Assembly (NCBI RefSeq): GCF_001547995.1
Contig: NZ_AP014690.1
Span: forward strand, 1,360,001 to 1,424,000
Direction of reading: 5' to 3'
Length of the DNA: 64,000 nt
From: Asaia bogorensis NBRC 16594
GTDB taxonomy: Bacteria; Pseudomonadota; Alphaproteobacteria; Acetobacterales; Acetobacteraceae
The notes beneath the pieces were generated by a model. That model saw only the letters and a program-made list of their open reading frames with translations. It ran no database searches and was not told the origin of the DNA. This document shows positions 9,383 to 18,906 of this stretch, one piece after another; position 1 is the stretch's first letter, and every line of letters starts with the position of its first letter. Made by a program: the position numbers and the translations under genes.

Positions 9383-10786
9383 ATGGACAAATTCGATCTG
9401 ATCGTCGTGGGCGGCGGGCCGGGCGGCTATGTCGCTGCCCTGCGCGCCGCGCAGCTTGGCAAGAATGTCGCTGTGGTCGAAAGCACCCATCTGGGGGGCA
9501 TCTGCCTTAACTGGGGCTGCATCCCGACCAAGGCGTTGCTGCGGGCGTCCGAGCTCAATCATCAGTTGCACAATCTTGCCGAGTTCGGCTTCAGCGCCGA
9601 AAAGGTGAGCTTCGACATCGAGAAAGTGGTGGCGCGCTCGCGCGCCGTGTCGCGTCAGCTGTCGCGCGGTGTTGCCGGATTGCTCAAAAAGACCAAGGTC
9701 AAGGTTTACGATGGCCGCGCCAAGCTCGCCGGCCGCGATGGCAAGGCGCATGTCGTGGCCATCAGCAAGGATGGCAAGGAAACCGGTCGTATTGCTGCGC
9801 CCGACGTGATTTTGGCAACAGGCGCCCGCGCCCGCCATTTCCCCGGGCTCGAGCCCGATGGGGAACTGGTCTGGACCTATCGCGAGGCAATGGTGCCGAA
9901 GGAGCTGCCAAAGCGTCTTCTGGTCATCGGATCCGGGGCGATTGGCGTCGAGTTCGCGTCGTTCTATCGCAATATGGGCGCGGAAGTGACCATTGCCGAA
10001 GTGGCCGACCGCATCATGATTGCCGAAGATGCCGAAATCAGCGCCATGGCGCAGAAGGCCTTCGAGAAACAGGGCATCAAGGTACTGACCGGCGCCAAGG
10101 TTGGCCCGCTCGACAAGAAGGATGGCACCGTCTCGACCCGGATCACGACAGCATCGGGCACGACCGATCTCGTTGTCGACAAGGTCATTCTGGCGGTTGG
10201 TATTGTCGGGAATGTGGAAGACCTCGGCCTCGAGCAGACCAAGGTCAAGGTCGACAAGACCCATATCATTGTCGATGAGTTCTGCCGCACCGGGGAGCCG
10301 GGCCTGTGGGCCATCGGCGACGTGGCGGGTGCGCCTTGGCTGGCGCACAAGGCCAGCCATGAGGGTGTGATCTGCGTCGAGAAGATAGCAGGCCACGATC
10401 CCGAGCCGCTCCATCCGCTCAATATTCCGGGTTGCACCTATAGCCGTCCCCAGGTGGCGTCGGTGGGGCTGACCGAGGAAAAAGCCAAGGCAACCGGACG
10501 CAAGCTCAAGATTGGCCGGTTCCCGTTCCTCGCTAATGGCAAGGCGTTGGCCATGGGCGAGCCGGATGGTCTGACCAAAACCATCTTCGATGCTGAGACT
10601 GGCGAATTGCTCGGCGCGCACATGATCGGCGCTGAAGTGACGGAGATGATTCAGGGCTATGTGATCGCTCGGACGTCCGAACTCACCGAGGCCGAGCTGA
10701 AGGAGACGGTCTTCCCGCATCCGACAATCTCGGAAACGATGCATGAGTCGGTCCTTGCAGCCTGGGGTGGAGCACTCCACTTCTAG
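9383..10786 (+). CDS. lpdA: Dihydrolipoamide dehydrogenase (E3)
   Basis: This FAD- and NAD-dependent disulfide oxidoreductase reoxidises dihydrolipoamide. In 467 residues it shows the N-terminal FAD motif [12 protein letters not shown], the redox pair Cys41/Cys46 in [13 protein letters not shown], a second Rossmann motif [12 protein letters not shown], the FAD-binding WAIGDVAG, and the interface residues HPHPTISE-like near the C-terminus (seen as FPHPTISE). It lies within the PDH cluster, so it most likely serves PDH; use by 2-oxoglutarate dehydrogenase or glycine cleavage cannot be excluded. Confidence 0.96.
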   Translation: MDKFDLIVVGGGPGGYVAALRAAQLGKNVAVVESTHLGGICLNWGCIPTKALLRASELNHQLHNLAEFGFSAEKVSFDIEKVVARSRAVSRQLSRGVAGLLKKTKVKVYDGRAKLAGRDGKAHVVAISKDGKETGRIAAPDVILATGARARHFPGLEPDGELVWTYREAMVPKELPKRLLVIGSGAIGVEFASFYRNMGAEVTIAEVADRIMIAEDAEISAMAQKAFEKQGIKVLTGAKVGPLDKKDGTVSTRITTASGTTDLVVDKVILAVGIVGNVEDLGLEQTKVKVDKTHIIVDEFCRTGEPGLWAIGDVAGAPWLAHKASHEGVICVEKIAGHDPEPLHPLNIPGCTYSRPQVASVGLTEEKAKATGRKLKIGRFPFLANGKALAMGEPDGLTKTIFDAETGELLGAHMIGAEVTEMIQGYVIARTSELTEAELKETVFPHPTISETMHESVLAAWGGALHF

Positions 10787-10788
10787 TC

Positions 10789-11778
10789 ATGACCATGCAG
10801 CGCATCACCATCGATCATCGCAAGCCAGGCTCGCTTCGCCATCCTGAAAAGGCCAACCGGCCGGACAACCCGATCCAGCGCAAGCCGGACTGGATACGGG
10901 TGAGGGCGCCCAATAGCCCCGTCTATCAGGAAACGCGCAAGCTCATGCGCGATAACAGGCTGGTGACAGTCTGTGAGGAAGCAGCGTGTCCTAATATCGG
11001 TGAATGCTGGTCACAGCGCCACGCCACCATGATGATCATGGGGGAAATCTGCACACGCGCCTGTTCGTTCTGCAACGTCACAACAGGCATGCCTAAAAGG
11101 CTGGATGCCGACGAGCCACAGCGCGTGGCAGAAGCGGTGGCCAAGCTCGGGCTGCGTCATGTGGTCATCACCTCTGTCGATCGTGACGATCTGGCCGATG
11201 GTGGCGCGCTGCATTTTGCCCAGACGATTGCACGGGTACGTGAAGCCTCGCCGGAAACGACGATCGAGATCCTGACGCCAGACTTCCTGCGCAAGCCTGG
11301 CGCGCTTGAGGTCGTCGTCAAGGCTCGGCCTGATGTTTTCAATCATAATATCGAAACCGTCCCCCGGCTTTATCCGTCTATCCGCCCGGGCGCGCGTTAT
11401 TTCCAATCCGTGCGTCTGCTGGATGACGTGAAATCGCGCGATGCCTCGATCTTCACCAAATCCGGGCTGATGCTGGGTCTTGGTGAGGAGAAGATGGAGG
11501 TGGCACAGGTGATGGACGATTTCCGTATCGCCGATGTCGATTTCATCACGATGGGCCAGTATCTGCAGCCAACGCCCAAACACGCTGCCGTGGCAAAATT
11601 CGTGCCGCCTGACGAGTTCGAGGAATTTGCCCGCATGGCTCGCGCCAAGGGCTTCCTGCAGGTCAGCTCAAGTCCGCTGACACGCTCGTCCTATCATGCC
11701 GATTCCGATTTCGCAGCGCTTCGTGAGGCGCGACAGAACAGGCTGAAGCAGGAAGCGCTCCAGCCGGAGAGACAGTAA
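10789..11778 (+). CDS. lipA: Lipoyl synthase
   Basis: LipA is a radical SAM enzyme that inserts two sulfur atoms into octanoyl groups on lipoyl domains. The 329-residue protein has the auxiliary cluster cysteines in [13 protein letters not shown], the radical SAM motif [10 protein letters not shown], and [14 protein letters not shown] and NHNIETV signatures. The C-terminal [12 protein letters not shown] includes the conserved serine that ligates the auxiliary cluster in characterised LipA. It starts two bases after the lpdA stop, so the enzyme that makes the cofactor is made with the complex that uses it. No lipB is in the window. Confidence 0.97.
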   Translation: MTMQRITIDHRKPGSLRHPEKANRPDNPIQRKPDWIRVRAPNSPVYQETRKLMRDNRLVTVCEEAACPNIGECWSQRHATMMIMGEICTRACSFCNVTTGMPKRLDADEPQRVAEAVAKLGLRHVVITSVDRDDLADGGALHFAQTIARVREASPETTIEILTPDFLRKPGALEVVVKARPDVFNHNIETVPRLYPSIRPGARYFQSVRLLDDVKSRDASIFTKSGLMLGLGEEKMEVAQVMDDFRIADVDFITMGQYLQPTPKHAAVAKFVPPDEFEEFARMARAKGFLQVSSSPLTRSSYHADSDFAALREARQNRLKQEALQPERQ

Positions 11779-12239
11779 TGCCCACCCATGCCGAGCAACG
11801 ATTGATCGCTTACAGTCCTGAGCAGCTTTTCGATCTCGTGGCCGATGTGGGTGCCTATCCCCAATTCCTGCCTTGGTGCGTCAAGGCAGTCATCAAATCA
11901 CGCACCGAACACGAACTGGTCGCGGATCTCACTGTGGGCTTTGGGCCGTTTCGCGAGACTTTCACGAGCCGTGTCTCGCTGGAAAGACCACACCGCATAC
12001 GCGTGCGGTATGAGAAAGGCCCGTTCAGATATCTCAATAATGTCTGGACATTCACCCCTGAGCCACGGGGCTGCCTTGTCGATTTTTTCGTCGATTTCGA
12101 GTTCCGCTCGCGCCTTCTCCAGAATGCGATCGGGGTGGTGTTCAATGAGGGCGTCCGGCTGATGGTATCAGCTTTCATAAAGCGGGCGCGTGATACTTAC
12201 GGGGTATCGTCGCAACCCGGTGCGGTGATCCGCCAGTAA
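11778..12239 (+). CDS. COQ10-type START-domain protein (coenzyme Q-binding / RatA family)
   Basis: A 153-residue single-domain protein of the polyketide-cyclase/START family. The opening HAEQRLIAYSPEQLFDLVADVGAYPQFLPWC and a later DFFVDFEFRSRLLQ match the COQ10/RatA family. In mitochondria and alphaproteobacteria these proteins bind ubiquinone and support respiratory electron transfer; the E. coli relative RatA was described as acting on ribosomes. Its start overlaps the lipA stop by one base, so it ends the PDH-lipA operon, which favours a role in quinone handling. There is no signal peptide, so the cytoplasm is expected. Confidence 0.85.
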   Translation: MPTHAEQRLIAYSPEQLFDLVADVGAYPQFLPWCVKAVIKSRTEHELVADLTVGFGPFRETFTSRVSLERPHRIRVRYEKGPFRYLNNVWTFTPEPRGCLVDFFVDFEFRSRLLQNAIGVVFNEGVRLMVSAFIKRARDTYGVSSQPGAVIRQ

Positions 12240-12370
12240 TCACGCGGACGTTTTTTGATTACATCGCAACTGCAACGCCTTCGTTACGTTTCCTGCTTAG
12301 AGCCGGGTGTGGTTTGCGTCACAATACACAAATCCGACCCCGATATCTATGTATCAAGGAAGGACGAACG

Positions 12371-12685
12371 ATGAAGATTTCTGCTCTGGGCGCCACGCTG
12401 ATGGCCGCTACCTTCGCTGTTGCAACCCCGGCATTCGCCAAGCATACGGGCCACAAGGCTCATGCCAGCAAGACTGCCATGCACCACCAGAAGGCTGACA
12501 AGGGTTCGGCATCGACCGAAGACCTGAACGCACGCAGCCTGCAGCAGGCCCAGACCCCCGTCCCGGCAACCGCCCCGGCTGCCGCGCCGATGGCCAATGC
12601 CACAGCACCGGCTCCGGCCCCCATGCCGATGGACGACAACATGAAGATGCCTGCTTCAACGATGCCGGCGTCTTCAGGTCAGTAA
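12371..12685 (+). CDS. Small secreted His/Met/Ala/Pro-rich protein of unknown function
   Basis: A 104-residue protein with a clear signal peptide (MKISALGATLMAATFAVATP, then AFA) and a strong AGGAAGGA ribosome site. The mature part begins KHTGHKAHASKTAMHHQKAD and continues into a low-complexity Ala/Pro/Met tail with PMPMDDNMKMPASTM. I do not recognise a family. The His-rich start and Met-rich end resemble metal-handling periplasmic peptides, but this is only inference from composition. It stands alone, followed by a well-formed terminator about 135 bases downstream. The start is chosen by ribosome site and signal peptide. Confidence 0.75.
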   Translation: MKISALGATLMAATFAVATPAFAKHTGHKAHASKTAMHHQKADKGSASTEDLNARSLQQAQTPVPATAPAAAPMANATAPAPAPMPMDDNMKMPASTMPASSGQ

Positions 12686-12819
12686 TTGATCCAGCGTTCC
12701 TTCCCGTGATTCAGGCGTGAAGTCTGACTGTCACGGGTGGGAATAGCGGCTTTCCACCCTTCTCGGCATGATGCATTTCTGCTGATACATCTGCCCTTTC
12801 TGGTGCGGAGGCCCTTAGA

Positions 12820-12847
12820 CCCTGTCTCGAATGAGGCAGGGTTTTTT
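12820..12847 (+). terminator. Rho-independent terminator
   Basis: CCCTGTCTC (12820-12828) pairs with GAGGCAGGG (12833-12841) with one T-G wobble and a GAAT loop, followed at once by six T residues. It probably ends transcription from the small secreted protein gene and separates it from cydD. Confidence 0.8.
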
Positions 12848-12984
12848 ATTGCCGCGTTTGCGCGCCTTGCGGTCAGCCCGACGATTGGGGCTTTTGTCGC
12901 AGGCAAGGCCGCTGCCTAAATGTTCTGCAATCTGGCCCTTGAAACCCTATGTTTCGCCGTTTGCATTGCCTATATGCCCCCATC

Positions 12985-14736
12985 ATGAGCGGTGTTGATA
13001 AAAAACTGGTGCGGGCCTGGGTGCGACAATATGCGGGGCCAGCCAAACGTGCTGCCCTGCCCGTTGTAGCGATCGGTTGCTTCTCGACATTGGTCGGTAT
13101 CGGTCAGGCCTGGTTCCTTGCATCGACAATCGGGCGTCTACTGGCCGGTTACGACCAGTCGGTTCCCGGTCTTATCGGGGCCTTCACCGCGCTTTCCCTG
13201 CTGCGGGCAATCTGCCTGTTTGCGCAGGAGCACTATGCGGCCCGTGCGGGCGTGAAGTCGCGCGAACGGTTGCGCCGATCAGCCCTGAATTCGGTTTTCA
13301 ATGTCGGGCCAGCCCTGTTGCGCCGTCAGCACTCCGCCGAGATCGCGGCCTTGCTGGTGGATCGTATCGAAGCGCTGGATGGCTATTTTGCCCGCTGGCT
13401 GCCTGCCTCGATGACATGGATGGTCTTTCCGGCAATTGTCCTCGTAGCGGTGCTGGCAGTCGACGCCCGCGCAGCTCTGATCCTTGCAATATGCGGGACC
13501 CTCGTTCCGGTAGCGCAGGCTGTGTTCGGCATCGGTGCCGCACTGGCGTCGCGCAACCAGTTTCTGGCGATGGTGCGTCTTCAGGCACGGTTTCTCGATC
13601 GGGTTCGCGGTATAGCAACCATAGTTCTCTCAAACGCAACGGACGCCGAAGCCGCATCTTTGGCACGCTCGGCCGATGAGTTGCGCCGGCGCACGGTCAG
13701 GATTCTGCGCGTGGCGTTCTTTTCCTCGGCGGCCATTGATGTGGCGATGGTCGTGGCGATCATTCTGATCGTTTTGACACAGGGTCATTTCATCCATCTC
13801 GTCACCGGCGTTCAGGACCAGCCTTCGACGGGTCATGTTCGACCTTCACCACATTTCGCTCAGACCCTTTTCGCGCTTTTTTTGGTTCCGGAATTCTTCG
13901 CGCCTTTCCGTGGATTGGCTCTGGCCTATCAGGATCGGGCTCAAGCTGCTGGCGCGGCTGAGGCGATGCAAGGACTGGATGGGGAAATCGCTGAAGCCGC
14001 ACACGACGCTGCCGACGCCGTCGTGACGGGGCCTCTTACGGTAGAGGCGCAGCATCTGGGCTATCGCTGGGCCGACGATCGGCCCGCGGTGTTCGACGAT
14101 ATTTCCTTCACGGTGCAGCCGGGAGAAACACTGCTACTCGACGGGCCTTCAGGCGCAGGTAAATCGACCCTTATCGAACTGATCCTTGGCTTCATCCGGC
14201 CTGATCATGGAGCGATCCTGTTCAACGGAGAGGATATCGCGACGATGCGTGGGGCAGATATCGCCCGGCATCTTGCCTGGATTGGGCAGAAGCCTGTCAT
14301 CTTTGCCGGTACCCTGCGCGACAATCTGCTTTTCGCCCGACCAGACGCAAATCAGGTGGCGCTGGATGAGGCCATCAAAGCTTCAGCGGTCGATACTTTT
14401 CTGCAGGACCTGCCGATGGGTCTGGATACCGAGATTGGCGAGGGAGGTTTCGGCCTTTCCGGAGGGCAGGCCCAGCGTGTGGCCATTGCGCGAGCCTATC
14501 TGAAGGATGCGCCGCTCCTGTTGCTGGACGAGCCAACGGCGCATCTCGATCCGGATACAGAACGCAGTATCATCGCGGCCCTACATGATCTGGCGAAAGG
14601 CCGGACGGTTATTCTGAGCAGTCATTCTGCTGCCATGCAGGCTTTCGCAACCATCAAGCTGCGCCTCGGTCCATCACCTTCAGTCATGAAACCGAGTACG
14701 TCCACGGTCCGTGTGGAATCGGAGATTCCCGCATGA
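12985..14736 (+). CDS. cydD: Thiol reductant ABC exporter, CydD subunit
   Basis: CydDC is a heterodimeric ABC transporter that exports glutathione and cysteine to the periplasm and is needed for assembly of cytochrome bd. This subunit (583 residues from the start chosen) has a six-helix membrane domain, then an ATPase domain with Walker A GPSGAGKSTLIEL, signature LSGGQAQRVAIARAYL and Walker B LLLLDEPTAHLD. The ATG at 12985 aligns with other CydD proteins (a basic helix, then the conserved QAWFLA). An in-frame ATG at 12949 is possible; neither has a clear ribosome site. The stop overlaps the cydC start (ATGA). No cydA or cydB is visible nearby. Confidence 0.88.
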   Translation: MSGVDKKLVRAWVRQYAGPAKRAALPVVAIGCFSTLVGIGQAWFLASTIGRLLAGYDQSVPGLIGAFTALSLLRAICLFAQEHYAARAGVKSRERLRRSALNSVFNVGPALLRRQHSAEIAALLVDRIEALDGYFARWLPASMTWMVFPAIVLVAVLAVDARAALILAICGTLVPVAQAVFGIGAALASRNQFLAMVRLQARFLDRVRGIATIVLSNATDAEAASLARSADELRRRTVRILRVAFFSSAAIDVAMVVAIILIVLTQGHFIHLVTGVQDQPSTGHVRPSPHFAQTLFALFLVPEFFAPFRGLALAYQDRAQAAGAAEAMQGLDGEIAEAAHDAADAVVTGPLTVEAQHLGYRWADDRPAVFDDISFTVQPGETLLLDGPSGAGKSTLIELILGFIRPDHGAILFNGEDIATMRGADIARHLAWIGQKPVIFAGTLRDNLLFARPDANQVALDEAIKASAVDTFLQDLPMGLDTEIGEGGFGLSGGQAQRVAIARAYLKDAPLLLLDEPTAHLDPDTERSIIAALHDLAKGRTVILSSHSAAMQAFATIKLRLGPSPSVMKPSTSTVRVESEIPA

Positions 14737-16418
14737 GCACACGAGCGTCTCATCCTTCGCCCTCTGCTACGCCAAGTGTCGGGCAGGCTCTCGGGATCAT
14801 CCTTCGGGTTTGGCGGCCCTATGGCGGCCGTCTGCTACTGGGCCTGATCCTCTCTGCACTTGCCCTGCTGAGCGGCATGGCGCTGATGTGGAATGCTGGG
14901 GCCAGAGTGACGTCCCTTGCGCTGGGAATGGGCGCTGCGCTCGGTTTGCTCAGGGCGTTCGGCTGCGCACGCATCGTGCTGCGCTATGCCGAGCGTCTGT
15001 TTGCCCATGATGCTATGTTCCGCGCCCTTGCGGCGCTCCGGGTGTGGTTCTTCCGCAATCTCGCTTCCGGCGCTGCGGCAGGTCTTGGCTTTCGGCGCGC
15101 GGGTGATCTGCTGAATCGCCTTGTTGGCGATGTCGAACTGCTCGACAATCTTTATCTGCGTATTGCCATGCCCATGCTGGGTATCGCGCTGTCCCTGCCT
15201 GTCATCGCACTTGTAGCGGGCTATGCAAACTGGCGTTTTGGCCTGGCGCTGTCCGGTCTTTTTATTGTCGCGGCCTGTGTGGTACCAGTCGTATCCGCTC
15301 GGCGCGCGGCATCACGCAGTGCAGTCATTCTTCATGCTGAATCGTCCTTGCGCGTCGCTGCGGTCGATCTAGCGACTGGCCTGCGCGAGGCGCGGGCCTT
15401 TGGCGGTGAGAGCCGTCTTGCGGAGCGCCTGATGGCCGAGGAGGCGCGGCTTCATGGTGCCCAGCTGGATCAGGCGCGCGCCATGGCTGGTGCAGGGGCC
15501 GTGTCCTATCTATGCGGTCAGGCAGCGCTTGTACTCATTCTCGTAGGGCTTGCCGGGTTCGGCAAGCTGACGCTCGACTACGTTTCCGGTATCGCGCTCA
15601 TATTCCTTACCGGGATGATTTTCGAGAGCATCGGGACGCTGACGCGCACCAGTGTGCTGGCGACACAGGTTGGGCAAGCGGCCCAGCGTGTTGTCGAGGT
15701 TGCCGAGGCGAAACCGAGCGCGGCAGGCACTCATTGCCCGGCGCCTGAGGCTGGCGACCTTGTGCTGCGCGATGTGACCTTCGGGTGGGATCCGGCACGT
15801 GCGCCTGTCTTGAAAGGCATCGATCTCACCATAAGAGCAGGCGAGCATATCGCTCTGGTCGGGCCTTCAGGCGCAGGGAAATCCAGTCTAGCGGCGCTGC
15901 TGCTCAAGGTAGCACACCCGCAATCCGGACAAATCCTGTTCGGCGGTCACGATCTTTCAACAATCGAAACGACGAGCCTGCGCGGGCAGATCGGGTGGCT
16001 GTCCCAATCGACCCATCTGTTTGCCGATACCATACGGAACAACCTGCTTCTCGGTCGTGAGGGTGTGAGCGATGAGGCCCTGTGGGCGGCTCTGGAGCGC
16101 GCCGAAATGGCCGAGACCGTGCAATCCTTGCCCGATGGGCTTGATTCCTGGGTAGGCGAGGGCGGAACACGGCTGTCAGGCGGGCAGGGGCGTCGCATCG
16201 CTCTGGCCCGGACTCTCCTGCGCGACACGCCGATTGTGATTCTCGATGAGCCTGCGACGGGGCTCGACAGCGTGACAGAGCGCGCCTTTCTGCGAACGCT
16301 GGGTCGCACGATGCAGGGGCGCACCGTCATCCTCATCGCGCATCGTCTGAAGGGGCTTGAAAACCTCGACCGGGCCTGGCGTATCGAGGCCGGGACCCTC
16401 GCGCCATTGCCGCTCTAG
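14733..16418 (+). CDS. cydC: Thiol reductant ABC exporter, CydC subunit
   Basis: The partner of CydD, 561 residues: a membrane domain up to about residue 310, then an ATPase domain with Walker A GPSGAGKSSLAAL, Q-loop region IGWLSQSTHLFADTIRNNLL, signature LSGGQGRRIALARTLL and Walker B IVILDEPATGLD. Translational coupling to cydD supports one heterodimer. The expected role is reductant export to the periplasm for cytochrome bd and c-type cytochrome maturation. A general multidrug ABC half-transporter is less likely given the pairing. Confidence 0.88.
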   Translation: MSTRASHPSPSATPSVGQALGIILRVWRPYGGRLLLGLILSALALLSGMALMWNAGARVTSLALGMGAALGLLRAFGCARIVLRYAERLFAHDAMFRALAALRVWFFRNLASGAAAGLGFRRAGDLLNRLVGDVELLDNLYLRIAMPMLGIALSLPVIALVAGYANWRFGLALSGLFIVAACVVPVVSARRAASRSAVILHAESSLRVAAVDLATGLREARAFGGESRLAERLMAEEARLHGAQLDQARAMAGAGAVSYLCGQAALVLILVGLAGFGKLTLDYVSGIALIFLTGMIFESIGTLTRTSVLATQVGQAAQRVVEVAEAKPSAAGTHCPAPEAGDLVLRDVTFGWDPARAPVLKGIDLTIRAGEHIALVGPSGAGKSSLAALLLKVAHPQSGQILFGGHDLSTIETTSLRGQIGWLSQSTHLFADTIRNNLLLGREGVSDEALWAALERAEMAETVQSLPDGLDSWVGEGGTRLSGGQGRRIALARTLLRDTPIVILDEPATGLDSVTERAFLRTLGRTMQGRTVILIAHRLKGLENLDRAWRIEAGTLAPLPL

Positions 16419-16517
16419 CAAGCAAGTTGGGGCGTCTGCTTGACGGGCGGTAAGCCACAAGGCAGTGACATCGTCACGGCCCCGTGGATGTCACGGCGAT
16501 TCGAGAAGGAAATAAAG

Positions 16518-16913
16518 ATGCGTCGTCTGCCTGTGATGTTGTCGGTGTTCGCCCTGACGGGTCTCTCTGCCTGTAATGGCGGTGCAGATCGCGACCGTTA
16601 CCCTGTTTTCTTCGAACCGGCCTCGACCACTGTTTCGGCAAGTGCCCAGAACATCATCGATCAGGCTGCGGCCGACGCACGCGACACGCAGGCCAAGACG
16701 ATTGAAGTCATTGGTCATGCCGGTGCCCACGGCAATCTCTCTGCTGATGAAATGCTGTCCGTCGAGCGAGCGAAGGTTGTCGCAGCAGCCCTGACAAAGG
16801 CCGGTGTCGGCGCTGCCCAGATCACCCAGATGGCGCGTCCGCCCAAGAACAACGAGGATGCAGCCGTAGCGTCGCGCGTGGTGACGATCGAAGTCGATCC
16901 TTCCACGCATTGA
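16518..16913 (+). CDS. OmpA-like lipoprotein
   Basis: A 131-residue protein with a lipoprotein signal (basic MRR, hydrophobic stretch, lipobox LSAC with acylated Cys19). The mature part resembles an OmpA C-terminal peptidoglycan-binding domain: VFFEPASTTVSASAQNIID at the start, a central IEVIGHAG, and SVERAKVVAAALTKAGV in the place of the RA-containing helix. It probably tethers the envelope or has a structural role in the periplasm. The ribosome site GAGAAGGAA precedes the chosen ATG. It lies between cydC and recQ in the same orientation but with its own 99-base upstream gap, so it may have its own promoter. Confidence 0.75.
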   Translation: MRRLPVMLSVFALTGLSACNGGADRDRYPVFFEPASTTVSASAQNIIDQAAADARDTQAKTIEVIGHAGAHGNLSADEMLSVERAKVVAAALTKAGVGAAQITQMARPPKNNEDAAVASRVVTIEVDPSTH

Positions 16914-16930
16914 GAAGCTCCATCTGAACC

Positions 16931-18772
16931 TTGGATTTAACTGACCTCTCCTCAATCGTCTCCGACGAGCGCGAAACGCCCGACGCGGTACTGAACCGCG
17001 TTTTCGGTTTCTCGAGTTTCCGGGGGCAGCAGGCAGAGGTCATCGAAGCGGTCATGAATGGCGAGGATGTGCTCGTCATCATGCCCACAGGCGGCGGCAA
17101 GAGCCTTTGCTACCAGGTTCCCGCCCTGTGCCGGCCGGGCATGGGGATCGTGATCTCACCCCTGATTGCGCTAATGGACGATCAGGTGGCGGCATTGCGC
17201 CAGCTGGGTGTCAATGCGGCAGCCCTACACTCCGAGCTCGATCCGGACCGGCTTGAGCGCATACGCAGCGATCTGCGCGATGGTCGCCTCGATATCCTCT
17301 ATATCTCGCCCGAGAGGCTGGTATCACCCGGTACAGCGCGCTGGCTCGCACGTAACCCGGTATCGGTCCTTGCGATCGACGAGGCCCATTGCGTCTCGGC
17401 ATGGGGCCACGAATTTCGTCCCGAATATCGGGCCCTGGCGGATCTGCCAGAGATCTTCCCCGGCGTTCCCCGTATCGCCCTGACGGCCACAGCCGACTCA
17501 CGAACGCAGGATGATATCCTGCTGGCGCTGGGCATGCCGCAGGCGCGCCGCCTCACATCCAGTTTCCATCGTCCCAATCTGTTCCTTGCAGCCTCTCCAA
17601 AGGGCTCCGAGACGAAGCAGGTGCAGGACGCACTCACCCGGCATCGCGACGATGCCTCGATTGTCTATTGCGGCAGCCGCAACCGCACGGAGCGCATGGC
17701 GAAAAGCCTGCGTGAGAAAGGCTTCAACGCCTTGCCGTTTCACGCCGGGCTGTCGCCACAGGAAAAACACGCAACGCTTCTGCGGTTTCGCAGTGGCGAG
17801 CCAATGGTCATCGTCGCGACAGTAGCCTTCGGTATGGGCATCGACCGCCCGGATGTCCGCTGTGTGGTCCATCTGGACATGCCCGCTTCGCCCGAGGCCT
17901 ATTATCAGCAGATCGGTCGGGCAGGGCGCGATGGGGCACCCGCCGATACTCTCCTGCTCTATGGCGGTGAGGATATGGCGCGGGCGCGTTACTGGCTGGA
18001 GCAGTCGAACGCGCCAGAGACAGAAAAGCGCGTCATGCAGGCGCGTCTGGAGAGCATGATCGCGCTGACAGAAACCGTCGGCTGTCGTACACAGGCCCTG
18101 CTTGCCTGCTTTGGTGAAGTCTTGCCGACTCCCTGCGGGCATTGCGATAATTGCAGGACGCCCGCCGAGACATTTGATGGCACTGAGGCCGCGCAGAAAG
18201 TGCTTTCCACGATCTACCGCACCGGCCAGCGCTTTGGCGCCGTTCATCTCACGACGGTTCTCCGTGGCAAGCTGACTGAGGCGATTGAGCGTCATGCCCA
18301 TCAGCATCTCACCGTGTTCGGCGTCGGCAAGGAGCATTCGGAGCAGTGGTGGCGCGGTGTGATCCGTCAGCTTATTGCGCGCGGGGCCATCAGGATGAGT
18401 GGCGAGCACGGTACATTAGGGCTGGATGTCGACGCGGCTCGCCCGATCCTGCGTGGTGAGGAAAAGCTGCGTCTGCGCAGCGACCCCATGAAGGCACAAA
18501 GCTTCACTACGCGTAATGCGCCGGCTGCGTCGATTGTGGATGCGCTGGACGAGGAGGAACGTGCACGTTTCGAGGCTCTGCGCCGGTGGCGACGCGAGGA
18601 AGCCCGTGAGCAGGAAATCCCGCCCTATGTCATCTTCCATGACGCGGTCCTGACCGAGATCGCCCGGGAAAACCCCGACTCTGTCGATGCCCTCTCAGAC
18701 ATCAAGGGCGTAGGGGCATCGAAGCTCAAGCGCTACGGTGATGCCGTGATAGCCGCGCTGGAGGGCGACTGA
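16931..18772 (+). CDS. recQ: ATP-dependent DNA helicase RecQ
   Basis: A 3'-5' DNA helicase for recombination repair and replication-fork processing, 613 residues as in E. coli RecQ. Walker A MPTGGGKSLCYQ is at residues 51-62; the DEAH box with aromatic-rich loop reads AIDEAHCVSAWGHEFRPEY. The second helicase domain has FGMGIDRPDVR and QQIGRAGRDG. The RecQ-specific zinc cysteines appear in CRTQALLACFG and CGHCDNC, followed by winged helix and a C-terminal HRDC domain. The start is TTG; an in-frame stop lies just six bases upstream, so no earlier start is possible. Confidence 0.95.
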   Translation: MDLTDLSSIVSDERETPDAVLNRVFGFSSFRGQQAEVIEAVMNGEDVLVIMPTGGGKSLCYQVPALCRPGMGIVISPLIALMDDQVAALRQLGVNAAALHSELDPDRLERIRSDLRDGRLDILYISPERLVSPGTARWLARNPVSVLAIDEAHCVSAWGHEFRPEYRALADLPEIFPGVPRIALTATADSRTQDDILLALGMPQARRLTSSFHRPNLFLAASPKGSETKQVQDALTRHRDDASIVYCGSRNRTERMAKSLREKGFNALPFHAGLSPQEKHATLLRFRSGEPMVIVATVAFGMGIDRPDVRCVVHLDMPASPEAYYQQIGRAGRDGAPADTLLLYGGEDMARARYWLEQSNAPETEKRVMQARLESMIALTETVGCRTQALLACFGEVLPTPCGHCDNCRTPAETFDGTEAAQKVLSTIYRTGQRFGAVHLTTVLRGKLTEAIERHAHQHLTVFGVGKEHSEQWWRGVIRQLIARGAIRMSGEHGTLGLDVDAARPILRGEEKLRLRSDPMKAQSFTTRNAPAASIVDALDEEERARFEALRRWRREEAREQEIPPYVIFHDAVLTEIARENPDSVDALSDIKGVGASKLKRYGDAVIAALEGD

Positions 18773-18906
18773 AGGCAATCGTGGTACGACCGCCCCATGA
18801 CGGCTCTGTAGGCGCAGGCTCACGATCCGGTCCCGGGTGGGAAGGGCATTGAGCGAGGTTGTATCCCTCACGCGTGCTCCTCGTCACCGGGCTCGAATTG
18901 TTACCT

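Noticed and set aside
8831-10780. Second very long minus-strand frame across pdhC and lpdA
   Set aside because: Same reasoning: antisense to conserved genes, no ribosome site or domain, composition of a shadow frame.
12240-12280. Terminator directly after the COQ10-type gene
   Set aside because: There is a TTTTTT run, but the preceding sequence gives only a weak five-base GTGAT/ATCAC stem with poor spacing.
12737-12919. 60-codon plus-strand frame after the small secreted protein
   Set aside because: It spans the clear Rho-independent terminator at 12820-12847 and has no ribosome site or similarity.
18773-18906. Terminator between recQ and the PCuAC-like gene
   Set aside because: The convergent spacing makes one likely, but I see no good stem with a T-run on either strand.
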